DNA from: Plumapathes pennacea
Taxonomy: Eukaryota > Cnidaria > Anthozoa > Antipatharia > Myriopathidae
Assembly: GCA_964036295.1 (NCBI GenBank)
Contig: OZ038462.1
Coordinates: 30,404,855 to 30,468,854, forward strand
Direction of reading: 5' to 3'
DNA: 64,000 nt
Every line of letters starts with the position of its first letter. Position 1 is the first letter of the stretch. The translations under genes and the position numbers were made by a program. Positions 38,094 to 60,498 of this stretch are shown here, piece by piece. A model generated the notes under the pieces. It worked only from the letters and a program-made list of their open reading frames with translations. It had not been told where the DNA came from and made no database searches.

Positions 38094-41000
38094 ATGGCGG
38101 CCGATTTCAAGTAAGTTGTGTGCGATGGTTTTCCCTTCGTCCTTCTTCTGTTAATAACTACCATATTTCTGGACCTGCAGAACTGCTCAACCATTAGAAT
38201 ACTACCGGCAGTTTATGGTATGTAGTTTTCTAATTATGATAGACTGTTATGATAGACCTATGATATATACGTCTGTGACATATTTTTGTCTTTGTTTTTC
38301 TTAATCTTTTCTGCACAGAAAGAAGACATTAGACCTGACGGAAGAAACCTTTTAGAATTCAGACAGACAACTTTAAATGTCGGTAAGTACCTCGTTATGG
38401 TTAGAGTTTCGTCAGTTCCGTGAATTGGACATGCCACGTACCTAAAGATTCTGATCCACGTGCAGTATAGCATACTGAATTTTCAAAACCTTGGTTCCTT
38501 GCGTTCAACGAAAATGCTTTAGCAGTACCGATTACTCTTAGCCGATGGTTGATATTGAGTAACAACAACAACAATGTATTTTGTGTCAAAAGATGCAAGA
38601 GTCAAAATCCCGGGAACTCTTTCATAGCGTGGCTGGGATCCCCTCCCCGTGCTTAATAACTATTTACGGTTGCCGTGTAAATTGACAACAGTGCCAGTGA
38701 CACACCAGGTCTGACAAATCCCTGGGGTTGCCCTGGGGGACATGCATTACCGGGGAGGGCTGGGGTACTACCACATATGAAAGCCTATACTGTAGGCAAG
38801 GTGCTGCCCCAAACAGTATTACTTCAAAGTGTTCTTTAATAGTTAAATTGTTTAATTGCCCAAAAACCTAAGACCTTGAAACATATTTTCGGGGGTCTTA
38901 GTAGATCTCTAAAACTAAGACCTACAGAAGCATTGCAAAATGTCTAAAACTACCACACTGTTTGAAGTGTCTCACAACCAGCTTCCGATAAAAGTTCCAA
39001 GGAGAGTCATTTTGACTCATTTACCGTAGCCTGTGAAACAGGCCCTTGCGTAACATCTGTTGGCCAACGGAAGGCATGGGGGACATTCCAGGCCATGCGC
39101 GGCTGAGTGTGGCCAACGGACCCTACACAAGGGCCTGTTTTGCAGGCGGTCTTAGTTTTTGAGGTCTTAGTTTTCAAGTCTTAGCTTACAATACACCACT
39201 GAATTCGCTGGTGATATTTCTGGCAGGGACAATGTACACATGTACATATAAGACCACAAAGGCTATATTTCGGGGACAGGTTCAAAAGTGTAAAATTGTA
39301 AATTCCTACAAAGGGTTTATGTCAGTGCCTGTTAGTATGGTTACTGTTGGTTACCACAAGAACCAATAAACAGCCAGAGCCAAGATGTCCCTTTCTGTTT
39401 CATGTTTTTTTTGTTTGTTTGTTTTCTTGGCACTTTTAGAATCCATCTCTACAGCAGAAGGCTCAGCTCTTGTTAAACTTGGCAACACAACGGCTGTGTG
39501 TGGAGTAAAGACAGTATGTACACAGTTTATGTATGTAATATCCCAAAAACATAAGGATGGACCCTTGGCATAACATGCCTCTTAAATGATTGAAACAAAT
39601 ACCTTTTTTTTTCTGATTGTTTCAGGAGTATGCTGTACCAAAACCAGAGAGTCCTAAACAGGGTTTTATAGGTATGGTTCACTTTTTACATTACGTGAAA
39701 GTTGCTATAAATATTTTAGGTATCTACTGTTACACCAAATACATTCCATCCTGTCTCTTGGGAATTCAATAATTCTTTTCTTACAACACTATACTTCTCT
39801 CCACTCATCCAATGATAAATAAGCTGTCACTTTTTTTATATGGGCCAACTGGAGACTGAAACAGATTGAGGGAGGGAAAGTGTGGAACAGGGAGAACAAA
39901 GATTAAGATAGATGGTTTCTATTGGGGCCTGAAAATTTTAATCATCAAAACAACGCAATTTATTTTATAGTCACCATACGTGTATATCATACTTTGTTAC
40001 TGATGACAAGTTTACTTTCCAGTACCAAATGTAGATCTGCCCCCGTTGTGTTTGTCAAGATTTCGTCCAGGTCCTCCAAGTGAACAGGCCCAAGTCCTTA
40101 GCCAATTTATCGTCAACACTATTACAAAGTATGGAAGCTTTCACTGATTTTGTTGATGGTGCAAAAACTCTAAAATTGAAACTGAGAAGGACATTTTGTC
40201 CTGGTACCATCCATGATACAATATTTTTTGCATCTAGTTTTTTTTAGCCCCCCCAAGCTTTACCCTAAGAAGTATTATGCACATGCCTGTGTACTTTTAT
40301 GACCAGTAAAAACAAACTTGCATGTGGACCGTGTTGCATATTGATACCTTTTATCTTCCCCAACAAATTAATGGAACATTTAAAGATATTAATCAGACCA
40401 CATCTGATGTCCAATACCCGGTACCGCCACACATTCTGGTAATAACCTGACCTATTCATTCTGATCCACTCCAGCTGTCAGATGGTGGATCTTGAATCCC
40501 TGTGTATTGTGGAAGGAAAGGTGAGAAGCTGTCGCAATGTTCCTGGGGAAATGTGCTTCATAATATTTTTGGGGGGGGAGGGGGGGGGGGACGAGATGTG
40601 GAGTGTGTTGGAGAGTATCTCCCCTACTTCTTTTGTGTAAAAGATATGCTTCATGTGTTTGACAAACCACCCATTTCTTTGTAAAAATTAATGTCAGTAG
40701 CTACTATTATCTTGCCCATTCATTTATTCATTTTAGCCTCCAGATCCTGCCCTATTCTATTTATTTGTAGAAAAATTAATATACTTCTTCAGGACTAGCT
40801 AGATGTAAGCGCTTTTATTTCGCCTTTCAGCTTGTTTGGGTCCTCTATGTGGACATCATTTGCTTAGATTATGATGGAAATGTCACAGATGCCTGCATGA
40901 CAGCCATGGTAGCTGCTCTTCAAAACAGTAAGTTGGTTGCTACTTGATACATTTATTATAACTTGGACACAATGGTTACATTTTAGGATTTGAAGGTTTT

Positions 41001-41937
41001 ACAGAAAAATAACTTTTGGTTCCACTTTTTTATCCAGCAAAACTATACACAGTTACCATAAACGAGGAAACCCTGGCCCCTGAGGCAACAAAGCAAAAGC
41101 TAATTCCACTTCACCTGAGCACCCATCCTGTTGCTGCTACATTTGGAATATTTGAAGAGTAAGTAAAAGGTACTATTTATTGTCAGTAAATATCTCTCCT
41201 TGAAATGATCAGTTGGGTCTTTTGGGAGGGGGAGGCCAGGGTAACTTAGGGTAAGACTGAGAGGTCGAAAGACAAACTGGTGTATCAACTGTGTGTTGAT
41301 GAGGGTAATGGAACGCCGTGAAAGAGCTGACAACAGCTGACGTTTCGAGTGCCCTTCCTCATTCACTCTGACGAAGGGCTAGCGCTCGAAACGTCAGCTA
41401 TTGTCTTTTTCACTGCGTTCCATTACCCTCATCAACACACAGGTTGATACACCAGTTTGTCTTCCGCCACAGTCAACCTAGTTCTCTTAAGAGCTGGCAT
41501 TACACTAAGGGGTCGAAAGTTTGGGCTGAGCCTCCCCGTATAAAATTTATTCAAGTGCCCTGCTCAAGCCTGTGCATCACTACAAGGTTATTGGATATGC
41601 CAGGGATGAAGTTATTTTTTCCAGCATGGGGCAGTGCACATTTTAGTTGCACAGTCACATTAACTTTGAGTCTTGTGACAGTGAAAGTGACCCTTGCAGT
41701 TAAGAAGCAACATAAAACTTTAACTCCCTAGCTCAACATACAAATTCCCCCAACCATAAAATAAGAAAATGTATGAGTGATGGAAAGAGAATTTATGTTT
41801 TAATGAACTGTCATTTAAGCAAGGTATCCAATGCCAAATTCTCCATACTTTATGATATATTTCTGCTAGGAGACTGAAAAGAGAAAGTTGAAGTTGATCA
41901 CTCTTGGGAGTGAAAGGGTTAAGCAGTTGCAAGGATA

Positions 41938-41968
<31 letters not shown>

Positions 41969-42764
41969 AAAAAAAAACTGGCTTTAATAGGAATCGAACC
42001 AATGACCTTCCCGACCCTATCCTTCATAACTGTGAGGTTACTTTCACTATCATTGCATGTTTTGCAGTTCACATAATTCTGTATGTGATTCATCATGTTT
42101 ATCATATCATTTTGAGTCTTGTGTCATCTTGCCTTGCAGCTCTGTATTGTTTGCAGACCCAACAGATGAGGAAGAACAGCTGGCATCAGGAATAGTCACT
42201 GTGGTCGTTACAAGTGACGACAAGCTTGCTGCTGTACATAAGCCAGGTAGGCTTATTCAGCAGAATAAAATATATGATCAAGGTGTTATAGTTTACATAC
42301 ATACATTCTTTACTTGGAAATGCGGGTTAAATATTAGTGGTAGTAAGGTACAGTAAGCTAAAGTTAAACAGAGATGAAATTTTAAATATAGTTGGAAGTA
42401 CACATTCTAGTCAACTAATTGGAAGTACACATTCTAAGTTCTGTGGTATATTTTTTCTTTCGGCATCTAAGCTTGGGCACGAGTGTAAGCAGTAAAGAAG
42501 TAAAGAATAGAAAATATTTTATAAATTTACTGGTAATGCCAGTCAACCAATCCAAGTGGTAAAATTAAAAACCTAATCAAGTTAGTCATGAGCATAATAA
42601 GGCATAACAATTATTAAGGAAATTTTGCATCTGTTATTATTCAAGGTGGGACAGCCCTTCCAGAAGAAAAGTTGCAGCAATGTTTCAAGGAAGCTGTATC
42701 CAGAGCTCACAAAGTCAGAGAAATGATCCAAACAGCAACCAGTAATATGAATGTAGACAGGTAA
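38094..42764 (+). CDS. EXOSC8: exosome complex component RRP43
   Basis: Eleven exons: 38094-38110, 38181-38217, 38319-38382, 39440-39513, 39626-39671, 40023-40128, 40475-40520, 40831-40927, 41038-41158, 42140-42246, 42646-42764; 277 residues (human 276). It starts [20 protein letters not shown], followed by the RNase PH fold: [67 protein letters not shown]. It is one of the six RNase PH-like ring subunits (Rrp42/43/45 side) of the nine-subunit RNA exosome core, structural rather than catalytic, acting in nuclear and cytoplasmic RNA processing and decay. The first exon has only 17 coding bases. The stop lies in AGGTAA, which also resembles a donor site; length agreement with the family supports the stop. 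AATAAA at 42817-42822 is a candidate poly(A) signal. Confidence 0.93.
38740..39210. repeat. nested repeats in EXOSC8 intron 3
   Basis: A fragment of the G-run family (38740-38835: 'ggggtactaccacatatgaaagc', 'gctgccccaaa') is followed by a structure with 'aaaactaagacc' and later its complement 'ggtcttagttttt' (about 38928 and 39149), plus 'cctgtgaaacaggcccttg' facing 'caagggcctgttttgcagg' (about 39030 and 39126). Looks like a foldback inserted beside the older repeat. Confidence 0.45.
40569..40590 (+). repeat. G-rich homopolymer run
   Basis: Nine G, one A, then ten G in EXOSC8 intron 7, about 50 bp after the exon. Confidence 0.7.
41265..41470. mobile_element. imperfect inverted-repeat element with CGAAACGTCAG core
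   Basis: The left arm (41265-41355) contains 'gacaaactggtgtatcaact', 'gttgatgagggtaatggaac' and 'cagctgacgtttcgag'; the right arm (41372-41470) holds their complements. The centre has 'ctgacgaagggctagcgct' followed by 'cgaaacgtcag'. This core recurs in many animal repeats, possibly linked to Penelope-like elements with hammerhead ribozymes (recollection, not verified). EXOSC8 intron 9. Confidence 0.5.
41724..41918 (+). mobile_element. TTAA-flanked MITE, EXOSC8 intron 9 copy
   Basis: Flanked by TTAA on both sides (41720-41723 and 41919-41922). Starts 'ctccctagctc', ends 'cttgggagtgaaaggg', with the same internal landmarks as 30421-30619. The two intact TTAA copies are the clearest evidence for the target site. 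Confidence 0.7.
41939..42058 (-). repeat. tRNA-like (SINE-type) fragment with C/A homopolymers
   Basis: About 20 C followed by 19 A, then, on the minus strand, 'ggtcattggttcgattccta', which contains the Pol III B box GGTTCGATTCC. The rest does not fold into a complete tRNA by eye, so a tRNA-derived SINE or tRNA pseudogene is likely. Confidence 0.35.
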
Positions 42765-43098
42765 CTCAGCATAAAAATAATGTCTGTACATTTTTTTTAG
42801 GTGTGTTGATATTTACAATAAAATGAAAATGCTCCCAACCGTGATTGCCATTGAACAAGTTCTAATTAAAGTAAGATGTGATGTCATCATCAACACAATT
42901 ATTGTTAACACACTGCTATATACAAAAACATTTAATAATGATATTTAAAAACTTCTCACACATTATTACATACAGGTACAGTATGAGCAACCAGTTTGTA
43001 GTTCAGTTCAAACCATTATGGACTTGTTCCAAGCAAAATAATGTGAAAGACTGAATCCACTCATGACCTTGATGACAGTTTTTCAAAGAAGATTTGAA

Positions 43099-52869
<9,771 letters not shown>

Positions 52870-53024
52870 CTACAGAAAAATATGGAAAAGAAAAATTTTT
52901 AGTCAACTTGGAGAGTAGTTTCCCTTGATAGCTGCAATCAAAAGCTGCGTGTAGCACTTAATTCTTGGAAATAAGAAAAATTATCAGAAACTTTCATTCC
53001 CAAAAGTACAGTATGTATCAACTT

Positions 53025-53151
53025 TAATCTTCTCTTTCAGCTTACCAGAAATATGTCATACAGTATGGATGAACCTTGCTCAGATGAAATACGATTAAAC
53101 TGTTAATTGTCACTACATCACTCTACAATAACTTCTTGGGAGTGAAAAGGT
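53025..53151 (-). mobile_element. TTAA-family MITE, 5'-truncated reverse copy
   Basis: Contains 'aatcttctctttcag', 'atatgtcatacagtatgg', 'ccttgctcagatgaaa', 'catcactc' and ends 'cttgggagtgaaaagg' followed by TTAA. The piece upstream of SUPT20H. Confidence 0.45.
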
Positions 53152-53624
53152 TAAAGATGTGACACAAATTCAGGTTGGATGAGTGTGAGTGAGAGGTGAG
53201 ATGTAAACAAAGTTGTTTACATTTGGAGAATGCAGATCTTTAGTCTATATAGTCCTTTCAGTTCAACGATTCGTATAAAATTTTACAAGTGGGGCGAAGT
53301 AAATAGGGAGAAATGGTAGAAACGCAGGTCCTAGTGCGGAATATATACCCCAGTACGTGCATCATTCAGTCTTGTATTTTATGGTCTTGTGACGGTGAAA
53401 TAGGGTTGAAATACATGTTTCGATCTTGTTTTTCTTTAGCTCTTCATTCTTAATACGATTGTCCTCCAAACTAAGAATCTCCATTATAGTTTGTGTGTAA
53501 ATTGATCCTCGATGAAGGTTCACAATGAAGTTCATGTCAATTACACTTCACAATCGTTTGGTGCTTATGCACCCGTGCATAGTATTCATACGATCTTTGA
53601 TAGAGGTGGGAATTTTTGCCATAC

Positions 53625-53660
53625 CTGAATGTCGGTGTCATCACAACCAACCCCTAGCAT
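53625..53660 (-). CDS. candidate first coding exon of SUPT20H
   Basis: On the minus strand, ATG opens a 12-codon frame (MLGVGCDDTDIQ) that ends at a good donor, CAG followed by GTATGG, in phase 0, which fits the phase-0 start of the exon at 52869. The residues do not resemble the human N terminus, so this rests only on phase, ATG and donor. The true first exon may lie elsewhere. Confidence 0.25.
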
Positions 53661-56149
53661 CTGTCAAGGCGGGAGCTGATCCGAGAAAGTTTATTTTCTC
53701 AGCAAAAGAAAGAACACAAAGCGAAAAAAGCCAAACCTTGCTTGTTATCCCCAGGCTTCAGCCACAAACATTGTCCCGACCCGCAAGGCCTGGGGCAAAA
53801 CGAGACAGGCGCGCTTCCCAAGCCCCACGCAGCCGCGATCCATTTGTTTCCCACTGTCTAAAGAATATTTTTTTGACTCTGCCAACCACCCCACCCCCCC
53901 CCCCCCCCCTCCCCCTGTGTGCCTCGCCACCATCAAACTTGGTACACTATCCGATTTGAAACAAAACCACTTTTACTCGAATTTTTACGGCCAATACACC
54001 ATGAAAACTACAGGCAGCATTTTGTCACTGGGCGGCAAAATAGATTACATTATTCGACAAGACAGTCACGTTTTTCTTAGCCCGAACATTTGAAGCTTTT
54101 TGAATAACACGCAACAGTTCGAGCAGCGTTGAACTTCTGTTTCCGTGTATCAAAAACGAAAAAATTAAGTGGTTTGAAAAACATTGAAATGCATCTTGTA
54201 ATATGCATCCTAAATAACGCATGAGCGTGCAAAACAGAAACAAGTGTGGCTTGAATGGGAATGAACGGCCCCAGACAGCAAGGAGCCGCAGGTTATTAAA
54301 GGGCCAGATAAGTTATCGGCTCCTCACCCCTAGTAACACTCCACTCAGCTTCATTTTGCGACCACTGCAGTTATTTTCCGATTTATATTTTTATCAGTGT
54401 TACTGCCGCTTTTTTTCTTCTTCTTCTTCTTCTTCTTTTTCTTCCCCCTTTTCCTTTTTGCTCCCTCTCGTCACAGGCGCGCGGGAATGAGCAGGAAAAT
54501 TGGCTCAGTACACGAAACAGCAAAAGCGGAACTTGTTGATTAGAGTGGAGTTCTATCGGTTTGATAATTTTGTAGTGATTAAAACCTGACCCCAGTCAGT
54601 CTGTCTATGACGTCCTGTTCCAATATACAAAATAGTAAAATTAATGTTCATTCAAATGCTACAAGTAACAGCAGTTTGCGGCAAATTGGGGCACTGTGAA
54701 TCCAGACCCTTGAACGGTTGCCTTCGGTTGTTGGCTTGGCACTTGTCTTATTTTAGCACGTCGCCGACAGCATGTCTCCAGTACAATGAATAGTCAAAAG
54801 TAAGGTGTGAAAGCAAGTAATTGATACCTCCACTCTTCAATAAACTTCAGTGTCAATGGGTTTGGGACAAAACGTAAGTTGCACTTCAAATTTGAAATTA
54901 ATGACAGTCGGAAAGGAGGGAATTGAAAAAGAGTTGCTTTAAGTATTAGTTTTAAACCAAACCTCTGTGATGCAAAACAATCCCCGTAAGTGATATGCGA
55001 GCTTTAGTTATGGCTTGACGGGAATCAAACCAATTGAATAAGCCGATAATCCGCCAAAACTATTACCCCATAAATGCATTCACGTAGCCTTTTGTTTTCC
55101 CCACACCATTGTAGTGCTACTGGAATACTGAAATGAAGGGACAAGTTTACAAGTAATTATCTACAACTCATTTGGCAATACGTAACACGTCTAAAAATTA
55201 CTTCTCTTGTATAGTTTTCGGCCGACAATTTGGCAACTTTTTTTCGATATCATTATCCGCAAGTTCCGTGAGGAGAATAATGAGTGGGATGAGGCAGGTA
55301 CGTTGCATTTTAGCATATTAAGCACAGGCTAGGTGGCGCCTAGTGGAGTCAGGTAATTGACCTTGGAACGCGAACCTCAATGCCAAAAACCCGAGTGGTC
55401 AAATACTCCGTTTTGCGTCCTTGAACACTAAATATGCGAGTCTGGTGCGAAAAAAAAAAAAAAAAAAAAAAAAAAAGCACGAGAAGTTTCACGAACCTAA
55501 TACACAAAATAGCCCTTTTTAAAACTTTCGATGAGTATCAGGTCGAATCCTGTTTTCCCTTTGTTTTCACCCACTATCAGATGTCCTCGGGCTCGTTGCC
55601 ACAGCCAATGAGCGCGAGGCGGCAACTTTCACAAAGGAATACAAAGCCCGGGGGGAGGGGTATTTGACACGCAATATTTGATCGACGAAAAGTTAAGATA
55701 ACGCTTCCAAGACTTGACTCATGACATTAGGGTACTCTTATGGAATCAGTTTCTAATTATAATTCCGCTCCTGAGGACCTGTGTTTCCGTGAGCCGTCAA
55801 AACTTCAACGTGTGTTGGTTACATTGCAACTGTGGCCTTCTCACCCCTGGTGAGGCACACTGTCCACCCCTCCAAGTATTAACGCATTTTGAAAGCAGAC
55901 TAGTCCACGGTTTAACTCTTTTCACTTTGACTGTTTCTCTCGACACTTCTCTCTTGGTCTGTCATACCAAAGATCTCCATAGGCGTTTTGTGTTCTGATC
56001 AAGTTTCTGTCACTCGTCCCCTCCCTGCTGGGGGTATATCCTAGGCCCAAACCCTCACGGAAGACGGGTCACAGAAGATTGTCCCTTGAAGTCTAGACAC
56101 GATGACGCTCGGCCAAAAGCAATCTTCCTTGAAAGCGTAGGGGCGAAGG
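53661..56149. other. divergent intergenic region between SUPT20H and the ASB gene
   Basis: Probably holds the promoters of both genes. Contains a C run (about 53892-53908), a TTC-rich tract (about 54416-54440) and a ~29-base A run (about 55449-55477). The frames at 53525-53959, 54221-54490 and 55434-55998 are not supported. Confidence 0.45.
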
Positions 56150-59091
56150 ATGGGGAATGCACCGTGTTCCAGAAGAGAGCCACAAGACACAGTAAACCCC
56201 GAAGTCCTTCTTTGTCGATTAAAACGAGCAGCATACAAAGGATCAAAGAAAGATCTTCGCGAGTTGCTGAAAGCCGGGGCTCCCGTCGATGGATGTCACA
56301 AATACGGGAAGACCGCGCTACACGAAGCTGTGAGGCACGGACAATTCCGGTGTGTCGAGATTCTATTGGGACACAACGCGAACGTTAATATAGCCACATA
56401 CGATGGCTTGACGCCGCTCCATGAAGCCTCGGAACACGGGTTTGTCGATTGTTTGGTCGCTTTACTAAACCACGGCGCAGAACTTAATGCAATAACGAGG
56501 AGTCGCTGGACTGCTTTGCACTACGCGGCGAGAAACGGCCACCGCGATTGCTTAGAAGTTCTCCTCCAGCGTGGAGCTAATGCGAATGCGACCGCAAATG
56601 GAGGCTGGAGACCTCTCCACGCCTCTGTTCGTCATGGGCATACTTCTTGCGTCGAACTGTTACTAAAATACAACGCCGAAGTGGACCCACCGCTTGTTCC
56701 AGCATGTCGGGTGAGCGCCAAGTTGTTTATTGTTTGTAATTTGTATCTCGCAGTGATTTAGTTCGTCTTTCAGCATGACCAGTGCCTTTGAGCGAGCTCT
56801 ATTCTGTCTATTTGTTTATTAGCTTGATGATATTTTGTGTGTGTTGGCCTCACGGTTGGGGGGAACTGTGAAAGCTATAAATTTTAAAAGGCCCGACATG
56901 TCCCTTGCCGTCGCGAACAAGCGTCAAAGAATCGGCACATCAAAACACTGCTGTGCGCCAATCTGGAACCTTATGTTGAAAGAAAAACTGTCTTCTGGAC
57001 ACAACAGACGACAAAGCGAGAGTATGTGGAAGTTATTTGAATGGACATATGAACTACATATGCGTAATCCAGTAACCCCATAATTTTAATTGCAGTTGCA
57101 GCAGTTCTGTTTATAGTTCGCGAAGGTCGTCCACACCACAGGAGACTTCGTATTTCATGGTGTTTGTCGTCCACAGCATGCCTAAGCTGGATAAAAGTGC
57201 TGTATTTTGTCCAACATCCGCTTTTTCGGTCACAGATAACACAAATTCGCGGCGGCTTCAGGCTAGCGGTGCTTGTCAATTGACATGTTGTGATTAATTT
57301 CAGCCCGCGAGTCTCGTTTCCTTCGATTGGCGTTTTCCTCATTGCGACAATAGCTCATTTTATCAAATTCACGAAGTCAGTTCGTCACGTCGTGCGTTTC
57401 GCTGAAAGTTCAACACCTTTACACAATTTGTCAGGGATCGATCGGTCTTTTTAATTGTCACCAAGAACACTGTCCTCTGTTATCAGTTTAAACTTGCTCG
57501 GTTAGAAGTGGTAATGGTTTGATATATCTATCCAATTTCAGAAGACAGTGCACAGGGAGCGCGGCCGCTCGTGAACTATTTTGGTCCTGAAGTTGTTTTG
57601 GGGCGATGTAATATTACAATATTTTGTCTTCAAGTAGAGCCCACGAGATTACGGCACAAAAGCTGGCTGTGTGTTGTCTTTAACTCGTTTATTTTTGAAC
57701 AAGGTTGTCTTCCTTAATCGCCTACACGTTTCCTGGTACCTTTCAGCCCCACTCGTATTTTTTGCTCTTTACGCCGTTGCGAATGAAACCCGAATTCAAG
57801 TGGATCTGTCATCAGATGTTTCGAAGCTCCATTAAGTTTCTTTTGCTGAAAATTTCGGTGGGAACTCCGCGCAGTAATGTTGTCATTAGATGAAGCAAAT
57901 TATCGTCTTAAATAGCGTTTTTCTGATTTCCAATCAAGCGATATGGCCAAGATTTAAAAAAACTCCTTGGGCGGCCGTCACGAAATAAAGCCTTATGACA
58001 CTGAACTTGAATTGATTATTATCTTCAGGCAGATAATAATTTTATGTACCATACTTGGCATTTCCGCGCCGCTTAAAGACTTTATTTTATTATCTGCTAG
58101 ACCCCTCAAAATTATCCAAAACATGCAAATAGCCGACAGACTAAAACTTCGAATACTTTTGCAATATTGTTTTGACGCGTAGTCCTTGTCAAGTCGATCG
58201 ACTCAAATCATAAATCAGAAAATATGACATGATTCGCAACAATCCAAGGTAAACGTTGGAAAACCCGTGTTTTAACAGAATTACACGCATGATTAAGTCT
58301 GGCATCCGAAGTGTTTGCGAAGACATAAATCACAAACACATTTTAAGCGAGATTTCTTTCGATATTGACCTATTCCCCACAATACTCAAAATCTTTGCAT
58401 ATGAAGAGAGGAAGGGATAATTGAGATTTTAATTCAGGAGATAAGTACACAGCTATTGCACTGGCAGAGTGATTTTTAAACATGTGCTAGTAATTTGCAT
58501 CTACCTGCTAAGCAGAAAGGTCTGTCCAATACCATCTGTTTGGTTCAGACAGGTGTTACCCAACAATTATTGCACTTGCTTCAGGACCAATTAATGTAAT
58601 GTCAGCCCACAGCTTCAGTTCATGACAGGGACAATTCTTTATGAACAAGCATCAGAAACCAGATATACCTTGAATGTGTTTGCCAGGTTTAGTGGGCCTC
58701 TTACATTTGCTTGATCTAAGCTTCTAATGTGAGAACCAGCCATAGTTTGCTGTTTAGTGACATACATACAGGTACAACTTTTTTGGGTGGACATTTTCCA
58801 TCAGTACAGCAGGAAGTTATTTTTCATCATGAAAAGGCTTGTTTTTCATCACTGTCAAACCCATGATCTACAGTTTTGCAGAATTATTCAACATTGCCAT
58901 TTGTTTTTTCAGTGGCTGAATAGCATTTTGTTTCTATGGCCACATAGAGCAAGAGTTTCAGAAGCACTGAGTTTTCTTTTCTTTTTTTCACACTTGTGTG
59001 ATCCCTTCACCTGAGAGAAATAAGAACTTTTTAACTTTGAAAGATATATTTCACACATTATAGAAATTTTTAACAGCCTTGGTCAGCTAGA

Positions 59092-59159
<68 letters not shown>

Positions 59160-60431
59160 TATTATTATTATTATTAATTATTATTATTATTATTATTATT
59201 ATTATTGATAATAATTATCATGATAATAATTATCATCATCTCTTAGTGGTCTTATCATTATTATGAAAGTAAACTAAGTGATGCACTGCATCTTGCAAAA
59301 TACTAAACATCAAACCACACACATTTGAGACATCTTGGACTGTGATAGCAATCTTCTTTTGTTTTGTTATGTGGGAAGTTTGTTGAAATTAATAAGGATG
59401 AATGCTTAGCGGTGTAAAATAATGATTATTGTGATTACACACTGCCTGGCTTTTATGGCTAACAGCTATGTTAATGATCAGTATATTAGTGAAAATCTGA
59501 CCTGATAATAGCATTCTATGACATTAGATTGTCAGCTTATCACAATTTGAATAATTCAAACATAAGTGTAGACAGCTTTAGGGTTAGATAACTCAAGGAA
59601 GGATGGCTGTTTAAAAGGTTCATAGATTTTCTTTGCAACATTTTATAAGTGGACCAGTTCCATGAACATTTTTGTTTTCAAACTGAGTTGTAACCATAAC
59701 CAATGTGCATCTATCTCCCTTTAGATTCTTCAAGTTCCTCTTCACCATGCAGCAGAGTATGGTCATTTGGCATGTCTTGAAGCCCTGCTGCAGCAGGGAG
59801 CAGATGTGAACTCTGCAACAGCAGAAGGCTGGACGGCACTGCATTCAGCTTCTTTATATGGACACACATCTTGTGTTGAAGCTCTCATAAGGTCTGTAAC
59901 TTGAGTGTTCTCCGTGCGTGTTTGTTTTATGATAGGTGCTTAATCAAGGGCTCTTTCACTGTCCAATTCTCAGTCTACTTTGGACATAAAAATTACAAAC
60001 ATGATAAACTCCATTCAGCAGCAACATGAACACTGCTGTTAGAATGGACTTATCAAGAACTTTTATTTGAGTGGTCACACCTTCATTTTTCCTTTGACAG
60101 TTTAGGGGATTTTGTTCTTGGTTTGGGCCACAGTTTGGCACAAATCTTTTTCAACCAGCTTGTTCAATCTTTATTTCTAACAAGACAGTCATGCACTTTT
60201 ATTGCACAAATTGTAGAAACATACTGTTCAATTATCTCCTTTTTTACCGATGCTGTATGCTGGCTTCGTGCACAGCCAGTCAAGATATATTTCACTCCAA
60301 GGAATGCAACTAAATTAACAAACAGATTTTGTGGATCATGAGATTAGGTCTCAAAGACGTGGTGTTGGTTCACGATTATCCCTTAATATTTGAATGAGAT
60401 TTTAGAAGTGTCATTTTAACTGTGTATTGAC

Positions 60432-60498
<67 letters not shown>

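Noticed and set aside
41939-42058. Functional tRNA on the minus strand
   Set aside because: Only the B box is convincing; the acceptor, D and anticodon stems do not pair well by eye.
53525-53959. 144-residue plus-strand frame ending in a proline run
   Set aside because: Ends in a C homopolymer, has no domain and overlaps the likely SUPT20H 5' region.
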